A stretch of DNA of 64,000 nucleotides from Bacillota bacterium (GTDB lineage Bacteria; Bacillota; Clostridia; Lachnospirales; Lachnospiraceae), in the NCBI GenBank assembly GCA_023390555.1, contig JAEWCQ010000046.1, forward strand, positions 1-64,000. The letters are read 5' to 3'. Position 1 is the first letter of the stretch. Each line of letters starts with the position of its first letter. Position numbers and translations under genes: made by a program. Shown here in pieces: positions 18,240 through 26,755 of this stretch. The notes beneath the pieces are model-generated. The model saw only the letters and a list, made by a program, of their open reading frames with translations. It searched no databases and was not told where the DNA came from.

Positions 18240-19514
18240 ATGAGACATTTTTTATTTAAAAGGCTGAATGTGCTTATATGCGTTGTTCTTTGCACAAGTT
18301 TTCTGATGGAGCAGAATCTGTTTGCTGATAATGAGATAAATGAAACGAATATTGAAGAACCTGACAAACTGTACGCCTTGTCAGCATGTTTAATGGATGC
18401 TGAATCGGGGCGTATTTTATTTGCAAAGGATGCAGAGGAGAAGCGTGCCAATGCAAGTACGACCAAAATAATGACTCTGATTGTGACGCTGGAAAATGCG
18501 GATCTGGATGACCTGGTTACCGTGTCTCAATATGCGGCAAAGCAGCCGGATGTGCAGTTGAATATCAATACCGATGAGCAGTATCTGCTTGGAGATCTCT
18601 GCTATTCTCTCATGCTGGAGTCACACAATGATTCTGCGGTCGCAATTGCAGAGCACGTAGGAGGCAGTGTGGAAAAATTCGCAGAGATGATGAATGAGAA
18701 AGCGAAGGAAATCGGCTGTAAAGATACCTACTTTATTACACCGAACGGACTGGATTCGGAAGATGAAAACGGGACGCATGGAACGACAGCAGAGGATCTC
18801 GCAAAAATATTGAGCTATTGCATTATGAAGTCTCCACAGAAAGAGGAATTCTTAAAGATCACTCAGACTGCGAGCTATTCGTTTCACAATAAAATCAAAA
18901 ATTCAGATGGTACAATTACAGACGGGAGCCGTAGTTTTTCCTGCAGCAATCACAACGCGTTCCTGCATATGATGGAAGGCGCAATCAGCGGAAAGACGGG
19001 ATTTACGGGGGATGCCGGATATTGCTATGTTGGTGCCGTACAAAGAGACGGCAGAACCTTTGTGGTCGCGTTGCTGGGCTGCGGCTGGCCGAACAATAAG
19101 ACTTATAAGTGGGCAGATGCAAAAAAACTGATTCAGTACGGAATCGATAATTATCAGGAAGTGGAATGGAAAACAAAAAAAGAAGAGTTGAATCTGCCGG
19201 AAAGTGTGAAGGTAGAGAATGCAAAGACGACTGACTGCACCAGAGAACTGGATATACCGGTGGATATTGTTACAGACAGCTCGGAGAATTTCTCGGATAA
19301 AGTCCTTCTGCGGAAAGATGAGAGCATAAAACTTGATTACCAGATGGAAAGAGTCGTTCAGGCACCGGTCAGTATGGGCGAAGTAATCGGTACGATAGAA
19401 TATAAGGTGGGCGATGAAGTGATCGGAAGAGAGGTGCTCGTCTGCAAGAAAACAATTGATGTGGCAGATTATCTTTGGAGTTTTCAAATCGTTCTGAAGA
19501 AATTGGCTCTTTAA
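18240..19514 (+). CDS. dacF: D-alanyl-D-alanine carboxypeptidase (DacF-like)
   Basis: The 424-residue protein has an N-terminal hydrophobic signal segment (residues 8-29) and an S11 domain with S-T-T-K near residue 73, S-H-N in the second motif, and K-T-G in ISGKTGFTG. The C-terminal domain of the family follows. It removes the terminal D-Ala from peptidoglycan pentapeptides; DacF-type enzymes in spore formers are often used in sporulation, which is inference here. The start follows CGGAGAAAGC. It lies after scpB in the same direction, and a strong terminator closes the unit. Confidence 0.93.
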   Translation: MRHFLFKRLNVLICVVLCTSFLMEQNLFADNEINETNIEEPDKLYALSACLMDAESGRILFAKDAEEKRANASTTKIMTLIVTLENADLDDLVTVSQYAAKQPDVQLNINTDEQYLLGDLCYSLMLESHNDSAVAIAEHVGGSVEKFAEMMNEKAKEIGCKDTYFITPNGLDSEDENGTHGTTAEDLAKILSYCIMKSPQKEEFLKITQTASYSFHNKIKNSDGTITDGSRSFSCSNHNAFLHMMEGAISGKTGFTGDAGYCYVGAVQRDGRTFVVALLGCGWPNNKTYKWADAKKLIQYGIDNYQEVEWKTKKEELNLPESVKVENAKTTDCTRELDIPVDIVTDSSENFSDKVLLRKDESIKLDYQMERVVQAPVSMGEVIGTIEYKVGDEVIGREVLVCKKTIDVADYLWSFQIVLKKLAL

Positions 19515-19547
19515 GCAGCAGATAATTTTCTGTTGAAAAAGGAGGGC

Positions 19548-19590
19548 AAGTATAATACAATTATACTTGCTGGGTTTTTATATTTTTCTA
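19548..19590 (+). terminator. Rho-independent terminator after dacF
   Basis: GCAAGTATA and TATACTTGC form a nine-base stem around ATACAAT, followed by TGGGTTTTTATATTTTT. It separates dacF from the decarboxylase cluster. Confidence 0.85.
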
Positions 19591-19610
19591 GTTGAAATGG
19601 AGGACGAAAA

Positions 19611-21047
19611 ATGGGAAACAGAGAGAATAATGCGGCGGAACAGAGAATCTGCAGGCTGTTGGATGAAAACAGTTTTTTGGAAATCGGTTCCCTGATCACT
19701 GCAAGAAGTACAGATTTTAATCTGACGCAGATAGATACACCATCCGATGGTGTGATTACCGGACACGGACTGATTGATGGCAATCTTGTTTTTGTATACA
19801 GTCAGGATGCTTCCGTATTAAACGGCACCATCGGTGAGATGCATGCAAGGAAAATCGCAGCTGTCTATGACCGGGCAATGAAGATGGGAGCCCCTGTCAT
19901 TGGCTTTTTAGACTGTGCGGGAATTCGTTTGCAGGAGTCTGTGGATGCACTCGATGCGCTGGGACTGATTTATGAGAAACAGGTCATGGCATCCGGAGTG
20001 ATTCCTCAGATCAGTGCAATTTTTGGGACATGCGCCGGGGGTCTTACGGTGATTCCGGGGTTGTGCGACTTTACTTATATGGAAGCAGATCGGGCAAAGA
20101 TGTTTGTGAATGCGCCGAATGCGATTGACGGAAACCGTGAGGAAAAATGTGATCCTTCTGCCGCTGCTTTTCAGAGTGAACATACCGGTATTTTAGATGG
20201 CATCGGAACGGAAGATGAGATTCTTGCGTCAATCCGTGAACTGGTGTGTCTGCTTCCGGGAGATAATACCGAGGGCGGTCGTTACGATGAATGTACGGAT
20301 GATTTAAATCGTGCCTGCGAAAATCTGGAAAGCAGGAAAGGGGACTCGCATTTTATATTAAGGGAGCTCTCAGATCATCATGTCCTGTTTGAAACGAAAA
20401 GAGATTATGCCCCCCAGATGGTGACTGGTTTCTTAAAAATAAACGGAACGACGGTCGGTGCAGTTGCGAACTGTACGGAAGTTTATGATGAAGAGGGAAG
20501 CCGTACGGCAGAATATGAGTCGGTTCTGACTACCGGAAGCTGTGAAAAGGCGGCAGAATTTGTCTCCTTTTGCGATGCATTTGATATCCCCCTGTTATCA
20601 CTTACCAATGTAACAGGATTCCATGCCTGTATGCATGCGGAAAGGAAACTCGCAAAAGCCTTAAGCCGGCTGACTTTTGCATTTGCAAATGCAACGGTTC
20701 CAAAGGTGAATCTGTTGATCGGGAAGGCATATGGAAGTGCTGCAGTGACGATGAATTCCAAGTCCATCGGGGCAGATCTTGTCTATGCCTGGCCGTCCGC
20801 GAAAACGGGAATGATGGATGCGAAGCTCGCTGCGGGAATCATGTATGCGGATGAATCGGCGGATGTAATCGAACAAAAGGCAAAAGAATATGAAGAATTA
20901 CAGTCCAGTGTCCTTGCGGCTGCAAGACACGGCTATGTGGATCGGATTGTGGAACCGGTCGATTCCAGAAAATATATCATCGCGGCATTTGAAATGTTAG
21001 ATACCAAACGTATGGATACTCCATATAAGAAGCATGGTGCAAAATAG
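19611..21047 (+). CDS. mmdA: Carboxyltransferase subunit, MmdA/12S-like (crotonase fold)
   Basis: The 478-residue protein has the two carboxyltransferase halves of the acyl-CoA carboxylase β/MmdA family (GVITGHGLIDGNLVFVYSQD, GEMHARKIAAVYDRAMK, then in the second half VTGFHACMHAERKLAKA and GKAYGSAAVTMNSKSIGADLVYAWP). Such subunits move a carboxyl group between an acyl-CoA and biotin. The first oxyanion loop reads CAGIRLQE where MmdA and 12S usually have GGAR, so it is a divergent member and the acyl-CoA is not certain (methylmalonyl-CoA or malonyl-CoA). It is the first gene of a five-gene unit with the gamma, biotin, beta and OadA-type subunits. The start follows AAATGGAGG. Confidence 0.88.
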   Translation: MGNRENNAAEQRICRLLDENSFLEIGSLITARSTDFNLTQIDTPSDGVITGHGLIDGNLVFVYSQDASVLNGTIGEMHARKIAAVYDRAMKMGAPVIGFLDCAGIRLQESVDALDALGLIYEKQVMASGVIPQISAIFGTCAGGLTVIPGLCDFTYMEADRAKMFVNAPNAIDGNREEKCDPSAAAFQSEHTGILDGIGTEDEILASIRELVCLLPGDNTEGGRYDECTDDLNRACENLESRKGDSHFILRELSDHHVLFETKRDYAPQMVTGFLKINGTTVGAVANCTEVYDEEGSRTAEYESVLTTGSCEKAAEFVSFCDAFDIPLLSLTNVTGFHACMHAERKLAKALSRLTFAFANATVPKVNLLIGKAYGSAAVTMNSKSIGADLVYAWPSAKTGMMDAKLAAGIMYADESADVIEQKAKEYEELQSSVLAAARHGYVDRIVEPVDSRKYIIAAFEMLDTKRMDTPYKKHGAK

Positions 21048-21061
21048 AAAGGGTGAAGCGT

Positions 21062-21778
21062 ATGAAGAAAAAACTACTGCTGTTGATAAGCATATGCCTT
21101 TGCTTATTGGGAATGACAGCATGCACAAAGACGGATCCAACGACACTTGATTATAATGGATATTCATATGATGAATTGCAAAGTTCGGTGCAGAATACAA
21201 TCGCTGCACTGGTGAATATGTCCGATGCGGACAAGGCGAATTACCTTGCCGGCAGCAATGAACTGACGGTGCGTCTGATTACTGACTGGGAAGAAGCCTG
21301 CCAGGGAGTCGGAAATTATGTCGGATATAATGCAGGTGATTTTACGCTCACAAAGTCAGGTGATACGCTGACTGCAGAGCAGACGGTGCAGTTTGAAAAG
21401 AGGCCGGTCACCGTCACCTTTGTCTATACTTACAGTACCATGGAGGTGAAAGATGTAAGTATCAGCCAGGTGAAGACGCTGAAAGAGAATCTGTCCAATG
21501 CAGGAAGGAATACGCTGATGGGAATGGGTATCGTATTTATTCTCCTGGTTCTGATCAGCCTGATTATTTATGCATTTAAACTGATTCCGTACTTTAGAGG
21601 GAAGAAAAAGTCCGGACAGTCATTGGACGGGGCAGACGGAGCGGTACTCAAACAGATTGTGCAAAGAGAACAGCTGCAGGATGAGTTCGAGCTGGTTGCT
21701 GTTATTTCAGCGGCGATTGCTGCAGAAACGGGAACTTCTACAGACAGTTTTGTGGTACGTTCGATTAAGCGAAGATAG
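21062..21778 (+). CDS. oadG: OadG-type gamma subunit with N-terminal lipoprotein domain
   Basis: The 238-residue protein starts with a signal segment ending in LLGMTAC, a plausible lipobox with Cys22 or so. An extracytoplasmic domain of about 130 residues follows, then a membrane helix (MGMGIVFILLVLISLIIYAF, about residues 160-180), and a cytoplasmic tail ending in the ELVAVISAAIAAETG stretch seen in OadG proteins. OadG anchors the soluble carboxyltransferase to the membrane subunit of sodium-pumping decarboxylases. Classic OadG is about 85-120 residues, so this is a long form. The ATG at 21062 has AAGGG nine bases upstream; GTG at 21053 is less likely. Confidence 0.82.
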   Translation: MKKKLLLLISICLCLLGMTACTKTDPTTLDYNGYSYDELQSSVQNTIAALVNMSDADKANYLAGSNELTVRLITDWEEACQGVGNYVGYNAGDFTLTKSGDTLTAEQTVQFEKRPVTVTFVYTYSTMEVKDVSISQVKTLKENLSNAGRNTLMGMGIVFILLVLISLIIYAFKLIPYFRGKKKSGQSLDGADGAVLKQIVQREQLQDEFELVAVISAAIAAETGTSTDSFVVRSIKRR

Positions 21779-21807
21779 TCACACAGGAAATCTTAGGAGG
21801 GTTTAAA

Positions 21808-22191
21808 ATGAAAAGCTATACGATTACGGTAAATGGTAATGTTTATGATGTCACAGTAGAGGAAAAGACAGCTGCAAATATCCAGGCAGCTCCAAACAGG
21901 GAAATCCCAACTCCGGTAGCTCCGGTTTGTGCAGGGAAGACCCAGCCGGCACCAGTAAAACAGGCCGGAGCCGGAACAATCCGGATTGAAGCGGGAGCAT
22001 CCGGCAAAGTATTCAAGATTGAAGCGGAAGCAGGAACGGCAGTAAAGGCCGGAGACACGATATTGGTATTGGAAATCATGAAAATGGAAACGCCTGTCGT
22101 GGCAGCGCAGGATGGTACGGTGGCAAGCATTGAAGTGGCTGTCGGAGAGAGTGTTGCGGCAGGAGCGTTACTGGCCACCATGAATGCATAG
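21808..22191 (+). CDS. gcdC: Biotin carboxyl carrier subunit of the decarboxylase
   Basis: The 127-residue protein has a short N-terminal part, an Ala/Pro/Gly-rich flexible linker (about residues 28-60), and a C-terminal biotinyl domain with the EIMKMETP motif, in which the middle Lys carries biotin. It is like GcdC, MmdC and the 1.3S subunit of transcarboxylase. It shuttles the carboxyl group between the carboxyltransferase and the membrane pump. A strong GGAGGG site precedes the start. Confidence 0.94.
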   Translation: MKSYTITVNGNVYDVTVEEKTAANIQAAPNREIPTPVAPVCAGKTQPAPVKQAGAGTIRIEAGASGKVFKIEAEAGTAVKAGDTILVLEIMKMETPVVAAQDGTVASIEVAVGESVAAGALLATMNA

Positions 22192-22217
22192 TTGAGAGGA
22201 GAGGCAGGTTGAGCTAT

Positions 22218-23357
22218 ATGGGAGATACAGTGAACAACCTGATGCATCAGACGGCATTTTATCAGCTTACCCCGGGCAATTACCTGATGATTGTCATTGC
22301 CTGTGTTTTTTTGTTTCTGGCGATAAAAAAAGGGTATGAACCGTTGCTGCTCGTTCCGATTGCATTTGGTATGCTGCTTGTGAATGTTTATCCGGATATC
22401 ATGGCAAGTCCGGAGGAGACTACAAATGGAGTGGGAGGACTGCTTTATTATTTCTATCAGCTGGATTTGTGGGCGATTCTTCCGTCCCTTATTTTTCTTG
22501 GAGTGGGAGCCATGACGGATTTTGGACCGCTGATTGCCAATCCGCTCAGCTTTCTTATGGGTGCGGCTGCACAGTTTGGTATTTTTGCCGCATACCTGAT
22601 TGCAAACCTTATGGGATTCAATGAAAAAGCGGCAGCATCGATTTCCATCATTGGGGGAGCGGACGGACCAACGTCTATTTTTCTTGCCGGAAAATTGGGG
22701 CAGTCCGCGCTTCTTGGCCCGATAGCAGTGGCGGCATATTCTTATATGGCATTGGTGCCGATTATTCAGCCGCCGATTATGAAATTACTGACAACAAAAA
22801 AAGAACGTGCAGTGCGGATGGAGAATCTGCGTCCCGTATCGAAATTAGAACGGATTCTTTTTCCGATCGTTGTAACGATTGTCGTATGCATGATTCTTCC
22901 GACCACAGCACCGCTTGTCGGCATGTTGATGCTTGGCAACCTGTTCCGTGAATGCGGCGTGGTACGTCAGCTTTCGGAAACAGCATCCAATGCACTGATG
23001 TACAGCGTAGTCATTTTGCTTGGGATATCGGTCGGGGCGTCCGCAAGTGCGGGGGCATTTTTGAATGTCAGCACCCTTAAGATTGTTGTCCTTGGCCTGA
23101 TCGCATTTGCCTTTGGTACGGCAGGAGGTGTGCTGTTTGGGAAACTGCTCTGCCTGCTTACAGGCGGCAAGGTCAATCCGCTGATCGGTTCGGCCGGTGT
23201 TTCGGCTGTTCCTATGGCAGCCCGGGTTTCACAGAAGGTCGGAGCGGAAGAAGACCCGACAAACTTTTTACTGATGCATGCAATGGGACCGAATGTTGCA
23301 GGTGTTATTGGAACTGCGGTCGTTGCCGGCGTATTTATGGCGATCTTTGGCATTTAA
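22218..23357 (+). CDS. oadB: Sodium-translocating decarboxylase beta subunit
   Basis: The 379-residue membrane protein has about ten hydrophobic segments and the OadB hallmarks: LIFLGVGAMTDFGPLIANP, the key GGADGPTSIF motif with the Asp that binds sodium and takes part in carboxybiotin decarboxylation, and GNLFRECGVV. It decarboxylates carboxybiotin and exports sodium ions. The ATG at 22218 follows GAGGCAGG at good spacing; a TTG at 22209 is also possible. It is flanked by the biotin carrier and the OadA-type subunit with gaps of 12-30 bases. Confidence 0.95.
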   Translation: MGDTVNNLMHQTAFYQLTPGNYLMIVIACVFLFLAIKKGYEPLLLVPIAFGMLLVNVYPDIMASPEETTNGVGGLLYYFYQLDLWAILPSLIFLGVGAMTDFGPLIANPLSFLMGAAAQFGIFAAYLIANLMGFNEKAAASISIIGGADGPTSIFLAGKLGQSALLGPIAVAAYSYMALVPIIQPPIMKLLTTKKERAVRMENLRPVSKLERILFPIVVTIVVCMILPTTAPLVGMLMLGNLFRECGVVRQLSETASNALMYSVVILLGISVGASASAGAFLNVSTLKIVVLGLIAFAFGTAGGVLFGKLLCLLTGGKVNPLIGSAGVSAVPMAARVSQKVGAEEDPTNFLLMHAMGPNVAGVIGTAVVAGVFMAIFGI

Positions 23358-23369
23358 GGAGGACAAATC

Positions 23370-24788
23370 ATGTCAGAAGAAAAAAAGAAACCATTGAAAA
23401 TTACAGAGACGGTGCTGCGTGATGCACACCAGTCCCTGATTGCCACCAGAATGACAACGGAGCAGATGCTTCCGATCATCGATAAAATGGATCAGATTGG
23501 CTACTACGCGGTAGAATGCTGGGGAGGAGCGACATTTGATGCGTCTTTGCGTTTCCTCAAAGAAGATCCATGGGAGAGACTTCGCAAATTAAGAGCCGGT
23601 TTTAAAAATACCAAATTGCAGATGCTGTTTCGTGGGCAGAACATCCTTGGATACCGTCCTTATGCAGACGATGTCGTGGAATATTTTGTACAGAAGTCCA
23701 TTGCAAACGGGATAGATATCATTCGTATTTTTGACTGCCTGAATGATGTGCGCAATCTGCAGACGGCAGTGACTGCGTGTAACCGGGAAAAAGGGCATGC
23801 ACAGGTCGCACTGTCCTATACTTTGGGAGATGCTTATACGCTGGAGTACTGGATGGAAATGGCCAGAAAAGTGGAAGAAATGGGTGCGGATTCGCTATGC
23901 ATCAAGGATATGGCAGGTCTTTTGGTGCCACAGAAGGCCGACGAACTGATCCATGCATTAAAAGATGCGACAACGCTTCCGTTGGAACTCCATACACACT
24001 ACACCTCGGGCGTTGCGTCCATGACCTATCTAAAGGCAGTAGAAGCGGGATGTGACATCATTGATACTGCAATGTCACCGTTCGCACTGGGAACGAGTCA
24101 GCCGGCCACTGAGGTAATGGTAGAAGCATTCCGCGGCACATCGTATGACACCGGCCTGGACCAGAATAAACTGGCTGAGATTGCCGATTATTTCCGCCCA
24201 TTGCGGGAAACGGCACTGGAAAGCGGACTGATGAATCCGAAGGTACTGGGAGTCGATATTCAGACCTTATTATACCAGGTGCCGGGAGGGATGTTATCCA
24301 ATCTCATTTCGCAGCTGAAAGAGCAGGGAAAAGAAGAAAAATACGAAGAGGTACTGGCGGAAGTGCCGCGTGTACGCAAGGATATTGGAGAACCGCCGCT
24401 TGTAACACCTTCTTCCCAGATTGTCGGCACACAGGCAGTATTGAATGTCCTGATGGGAGAACGCTATAAAGTTGCCACAAAAGAGACAAGAGATGTTTTA
24501 CTTGGAAAATACGGGCAGACCGTAAAGCCGTTTGATCCGGATATCGTCGATAAGGTGCTCGGTGAGGATAAAAAGAATGCGATTACCTGTAGACCGGCGG
24601 ATCTTCTGGAGCCGGAGCTGGATAAGATTGAAGCAGAAATGCGGCAGTGGAAACAGCAGGACGAAGATGTTCTGAGTTATGCATTGTTTCCGCAGGTTGC
24701 AACGGATTTTTTCAAATACCGTCAGGCGCAGCAGAAAAAGGTTGATCCTACGGTTGCAGATACAAAGTACGGAGCATATCCGGTCTGA
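23370..24788 (+). CDS. oadA: Oxaloacetate decarboxylase alpha / 5S-like carboxyltransferase subunit
   Basis: The 472-residue protein has the DRE-TIM (HMGL-like) carboxyltransferase domain, with LRDAHQSL at the start, ECWGGATFD, FDCLNDVRN, IKDMAGLL with the active-site Lys, and the metal-binding HTHYTSG, and then the PYC_OADA conserved domain. It lacks the C-terminal biotin domain that single-chain OadA proteins have, matching the separate biotin carrier at 21808. It transfers a carboxyl between oxaloacetate (or pyruvate) and biotin. It is the last gene of the unit, followed by a terminator. Confidence 0.94.
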   Translation: MSEEKKKPLKITETVLRDAHQSLIATRMTTEQMLPIIDKMDQIGYYAVECWGGATFDASLRFLKEDPWERLRKLRAGFKNTKLQMLFRGQNILGYRPYADDVVEYFVQKSIANGIDIIRIFDCLNDVRNLQTAVTACNREKGHAQVALSYTLGDAYTLEYWMEMARKVEEMGADSLCIKDMAGLLVPQKADELIHALKDATTLPLELHTHYTSGVASMTYLKAVEAGCDIIDTAMSPFALGTSQPATEVMVEAFRGTSYDTGLDQNKLAEIADYFRPLRETALESGLMNPKVLGVDIQTLLYQVPGGMLSNLISQLKEQGKEEKYEEVLAEVPRVRKDIGEPPLVTPSSQIVGTQAVLNVLMGERYKVATKETRDVLLGKYGQTVKPFDPDIVDKVLGEDKKNAITCRPADLLEPELDKIEAEMRQWKQQDEDVLSYALFPQVATDFFKYRQAQQKKVDPTVADTKYGAYPV

Positions 24789-24840
24789 GCGATGAAAGGA
24801 ACGGAATATATCCGGTCTGTCAGATGATTAACAGTATGAA

Positions 24841-24884
24841 TTAATAGGCGCCATACGGTAGTATGGCACCTATTTTTGTACAAA
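24841..24884 (+). terminator. Rho-independent terminator after the decarboxylase cluster
   Basis: ATAGG-GCCATAC pairs with GTATGGC-CCTAT around GGTA with one mismatch, followed by TTTTTGTAC. Confidence 0.75.
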
Positions 24885-24952
24885 AAAAAGAACAAGAAAT
24901 TGTAAATTATGTACAAAAATGAAATTTTGGGATCGTTTTACTTTGTTTTATA

Positions 24953-24981
24953 TAGACAAAACTTTGAGATATTGCTATATT
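24953..24981 (+). promoter_or_regulatory. Candidate sigma-A promoter of the PilZ gene
   Basis: TAGACA and TATATT are separated by 17 bases, 52 bases before the PilZ start. The rest of this 245-base gap holds only the terminator and the ribosome binding site. Confidence 0.6.
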
Positions 24982-25033
24982 GTTGAAGATATGTGAGAGG
25001 TGAGAGAGATTTTGCGGGTGTAGGTGAAGAAGA

Positions 25034-25675
25034 ATGAAACTGTATGATGTGGGAGAAAAGGAACGGATTCAGATCATTGCCAGGAATGAAGGCGCATCTT
25101 TGCAATATCTGGCTACAGTGGTTATGATGAAGCAGAACATTCTGTTTATCGAGCCAATTATGCATCGAGATAAAATCGTGAATTTTAATACCAGCCATGT
25201 CACGATCCGTGTGGTTTACATTGGGGAAGGTGAAAAACCACTTGTCTGGGATGGCTGCGTAATAAAAACCATAATTTATCAGAACAAAAAATATCAGGTC
25301 GTGTATTCGGATAAAGAGGGGAAAAAGCTGAACCGCAGAGAAGCATATCGTCAGTATATCGGTGCAAAAGGAATTCTGAAGGTGGATGCAACACGTGAAG
25401 TCCTAAGGGTCACGGTGAAAGATATCAGTACTACCGGAATTTCTTTTGTAACGGATACGTCCGTTACCATGGCTGACATCGGAGACTTTCATCTGAACTT
25501 CGACGATCCCGAATGTAAGCTTGGAATCCGCTTGGCGGGATACCTGATACGGGAAGAAGATGTGGATGAGAACAGACGTGTTTTTGGGGGAGTCATTAAG
25601 GCGTGTAACGTGGATCTGAGTACCTATGTTGCACTGAAGCAGAAAAATGAGATGGCCAGAAGATCTGGAAAATAG
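25034..25675 (+). CDS. PilZ-domain cyclic di-GMP binding protein (YcgR/MotI-like)
   Basis: The 213-residue protein has an N-terminal β-rich YcgR_N-like domain (about residues 1-95) and a C-terminal PilZ domain with the ligand-binding signatures RREAYR (residues near 102) and DISTTGISF (near 133). Such two-domain proteins act as flagellar brakes or similar effectors when cyclic di-GMP is high. With the GGDEF enzyme and the chemotaxis genes in the window, a motility role is a fair inference. It is a single gene between a promoter and the rpiR promoter. The start lies after GGTGAAGAAGA. Confidence 0.88.
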   Translation: MKLYDVGEKERIQIIARNEGASLQYLATVVMMKQNILFIEPIMHRDKIVNFNTSHVTIRVVYIGEGEKPLVWDGCVIKTIIYQNKKYQVVYSDKEGKKLNRREAYRQYIGAKGILKVDATREVLRVTVKDISTTGISFVTDTSVTMADIGDFHLNFDDPECKLGIRLAGYLIREEDVDENRRVFGGVIKACNVDLSTYVALKQKNEMARRSGK

Positions 25676-25725
25676 GACGTGAAAGCACAGTCTGACGCGT
25701 CGGAATTCAGATACCAGAAAGGCTG

Positions 25726-25753
25726 TTGCGTTTTTTTTTTGATTTGTTATAAT
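25726..25753 (+). promoter_or_regulatory. Candidate promoter of the RpiR-family gene
   Basis: A perfect TATAAT box at 25748-25753 lies 16 bases after TTGCGT, beyond a ten-base T-run that may act as a flexible or UP-like element. Confidence 0.65.
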
Positions 25754-25765
25754 AAAATAGCGATG

Positions 25766-25793
25766 CTGCGTACAGTTTCGTACGCAGTTTTTC
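25766..25793 (+). promoter_or_regulatory. Perfect inverted repeat just after the rpiR promoter
   Basis: CTGCGTAC and GTACGCAG form an 8-base perfect palindrome around AGTTTC, starting 12 bases after the -10 box and followed by TTTTTC. Its position suits an operator for autoregulation; in RNA it would be a leader hairpin close to the 5' end. Confidence 0.55.
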
Positions 25794-25828
25794 AATTTAG
25801 ACAGAGATTTGATGAGGAAGTGCAGGGC

Positions 25829-26755
25829 ATGGGGAAAACGAATGAATTGACAAATCGGATAAATGAATCGTATGGAAGCCTGAGCAAAGGTCAGAAGATT
25901 CTGGCGGCATATATCACGGACAATTATGATAAAGCGGTGTTCCTGACCGCCGCAAAACTTGGTGAAGTGGTGGGAGTCAGTGAATCTACAGTGGTTCGAT
26001 TTGCAACACATTTGGGATACAAGGGTTACCCGGAATTCCAAAAAGCTCTCGAGGAAATGGTACGCAATAAGCTCAATTCCATCCAGAGAATGGAAGTGAC
26101 CTACGGAAGAATCAGCCAGTCCAAGATTCTGGAGACGGTATTGCAGGCAGACATGGAAAAAATCAAGAATACGCTCGATAATATCGATCAGAATGCTTTT
26201 GAAATTGCCGTTGATACGATTCTCTCCGCACGTAAGATCTATATCGTTGGAATCAGAAGCTGCGCGCCGCTTGCGAGTTTTATGGCATTTTACTTCAATT
26301 TAATGTTTGAGGATGTGATTTTGCTTCAGACCAACAGTTCCAGTGAATTATTTGAACAGATGGTGCGCATTAATAAGGAGGACGTCATTATTGGAATCAG
26401 TTTTCCACGCTATTCCATGCGTACCTTAAAAGCCATGGAATTTGCAAATAACCGCAGTGCGAAAGTAATTACCCTGACGGACAGCGTACATTCGCCGATG
26501 AATCTGTATTCCTCCTGTAACCTGATCGCGAAAAGCGATATGGCATCCATTGTAGATTCTCTTGTAGCACCGTTAAGTGTGATCAATGCACTCATTGTTG
26601 CGCTGTGTATGAAAAAGCAGGATGAAGTGGCATCCACCCTGGAAATGCTTGAGAAAATATGGGATGAATATCAGGTATATGAAAATGATGAAATCAATTA
26701 TATTGATGATTCACTGAAAATGCGATATGCAAGGCTTGGAGAAAAAAATGAGTAA
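25829..26755 (+). CDS. RpiR/MurR family transcriptional regulator (HTH + SIS)
   Basis: The 308-residue protein has the N-terminal RpiR helix-turn-helix (about residues 1-77; VGVSESTVVRFATHLGYKGYPEFQ is diagnostic) and a C-terminal sugar-isomerase (SIS) domain (IYIVGIRSCAPLASF, then IIGISFPRYS), which normally senses a phosphosugar. No sugar catabolic gene adjoins it, so the effector is unknown. The ATG at 25829 follows GATGAGGAAG; the frame is open upstream but those codons run through the promoter. It overlaps the next gene by eight bases, which suggests co-translation with the flavoprotein-cmk-ispH-rpsA chain. Confidence 0.93.
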   Translation: MGKTNELTNRINESYGSLSKGQKILAAYITDNYDKAVFLTAAKLGEVVGVSESTVVRFATHLGYKGYPEFQKALEEMVRNKLNSIQRMEVTYGRISQSKILETVLQADMEKIKNTLDNIDQNAFEIAVDTILSARKIYIVGIRSCAPLASFMAFYFNLMFEDVILLQTNSSSELFEQMVRINKEDVIIGISFPRYSMRTLKAMEFANNRSAKVITLTDSVHSPMNLYSSCNLIAKSDMASIVDSLVAPLSVINALIVALCMKKQDEVASTLEMLEKIWDEYQVYENDEINYIDDSLKMRYARLGEKNE

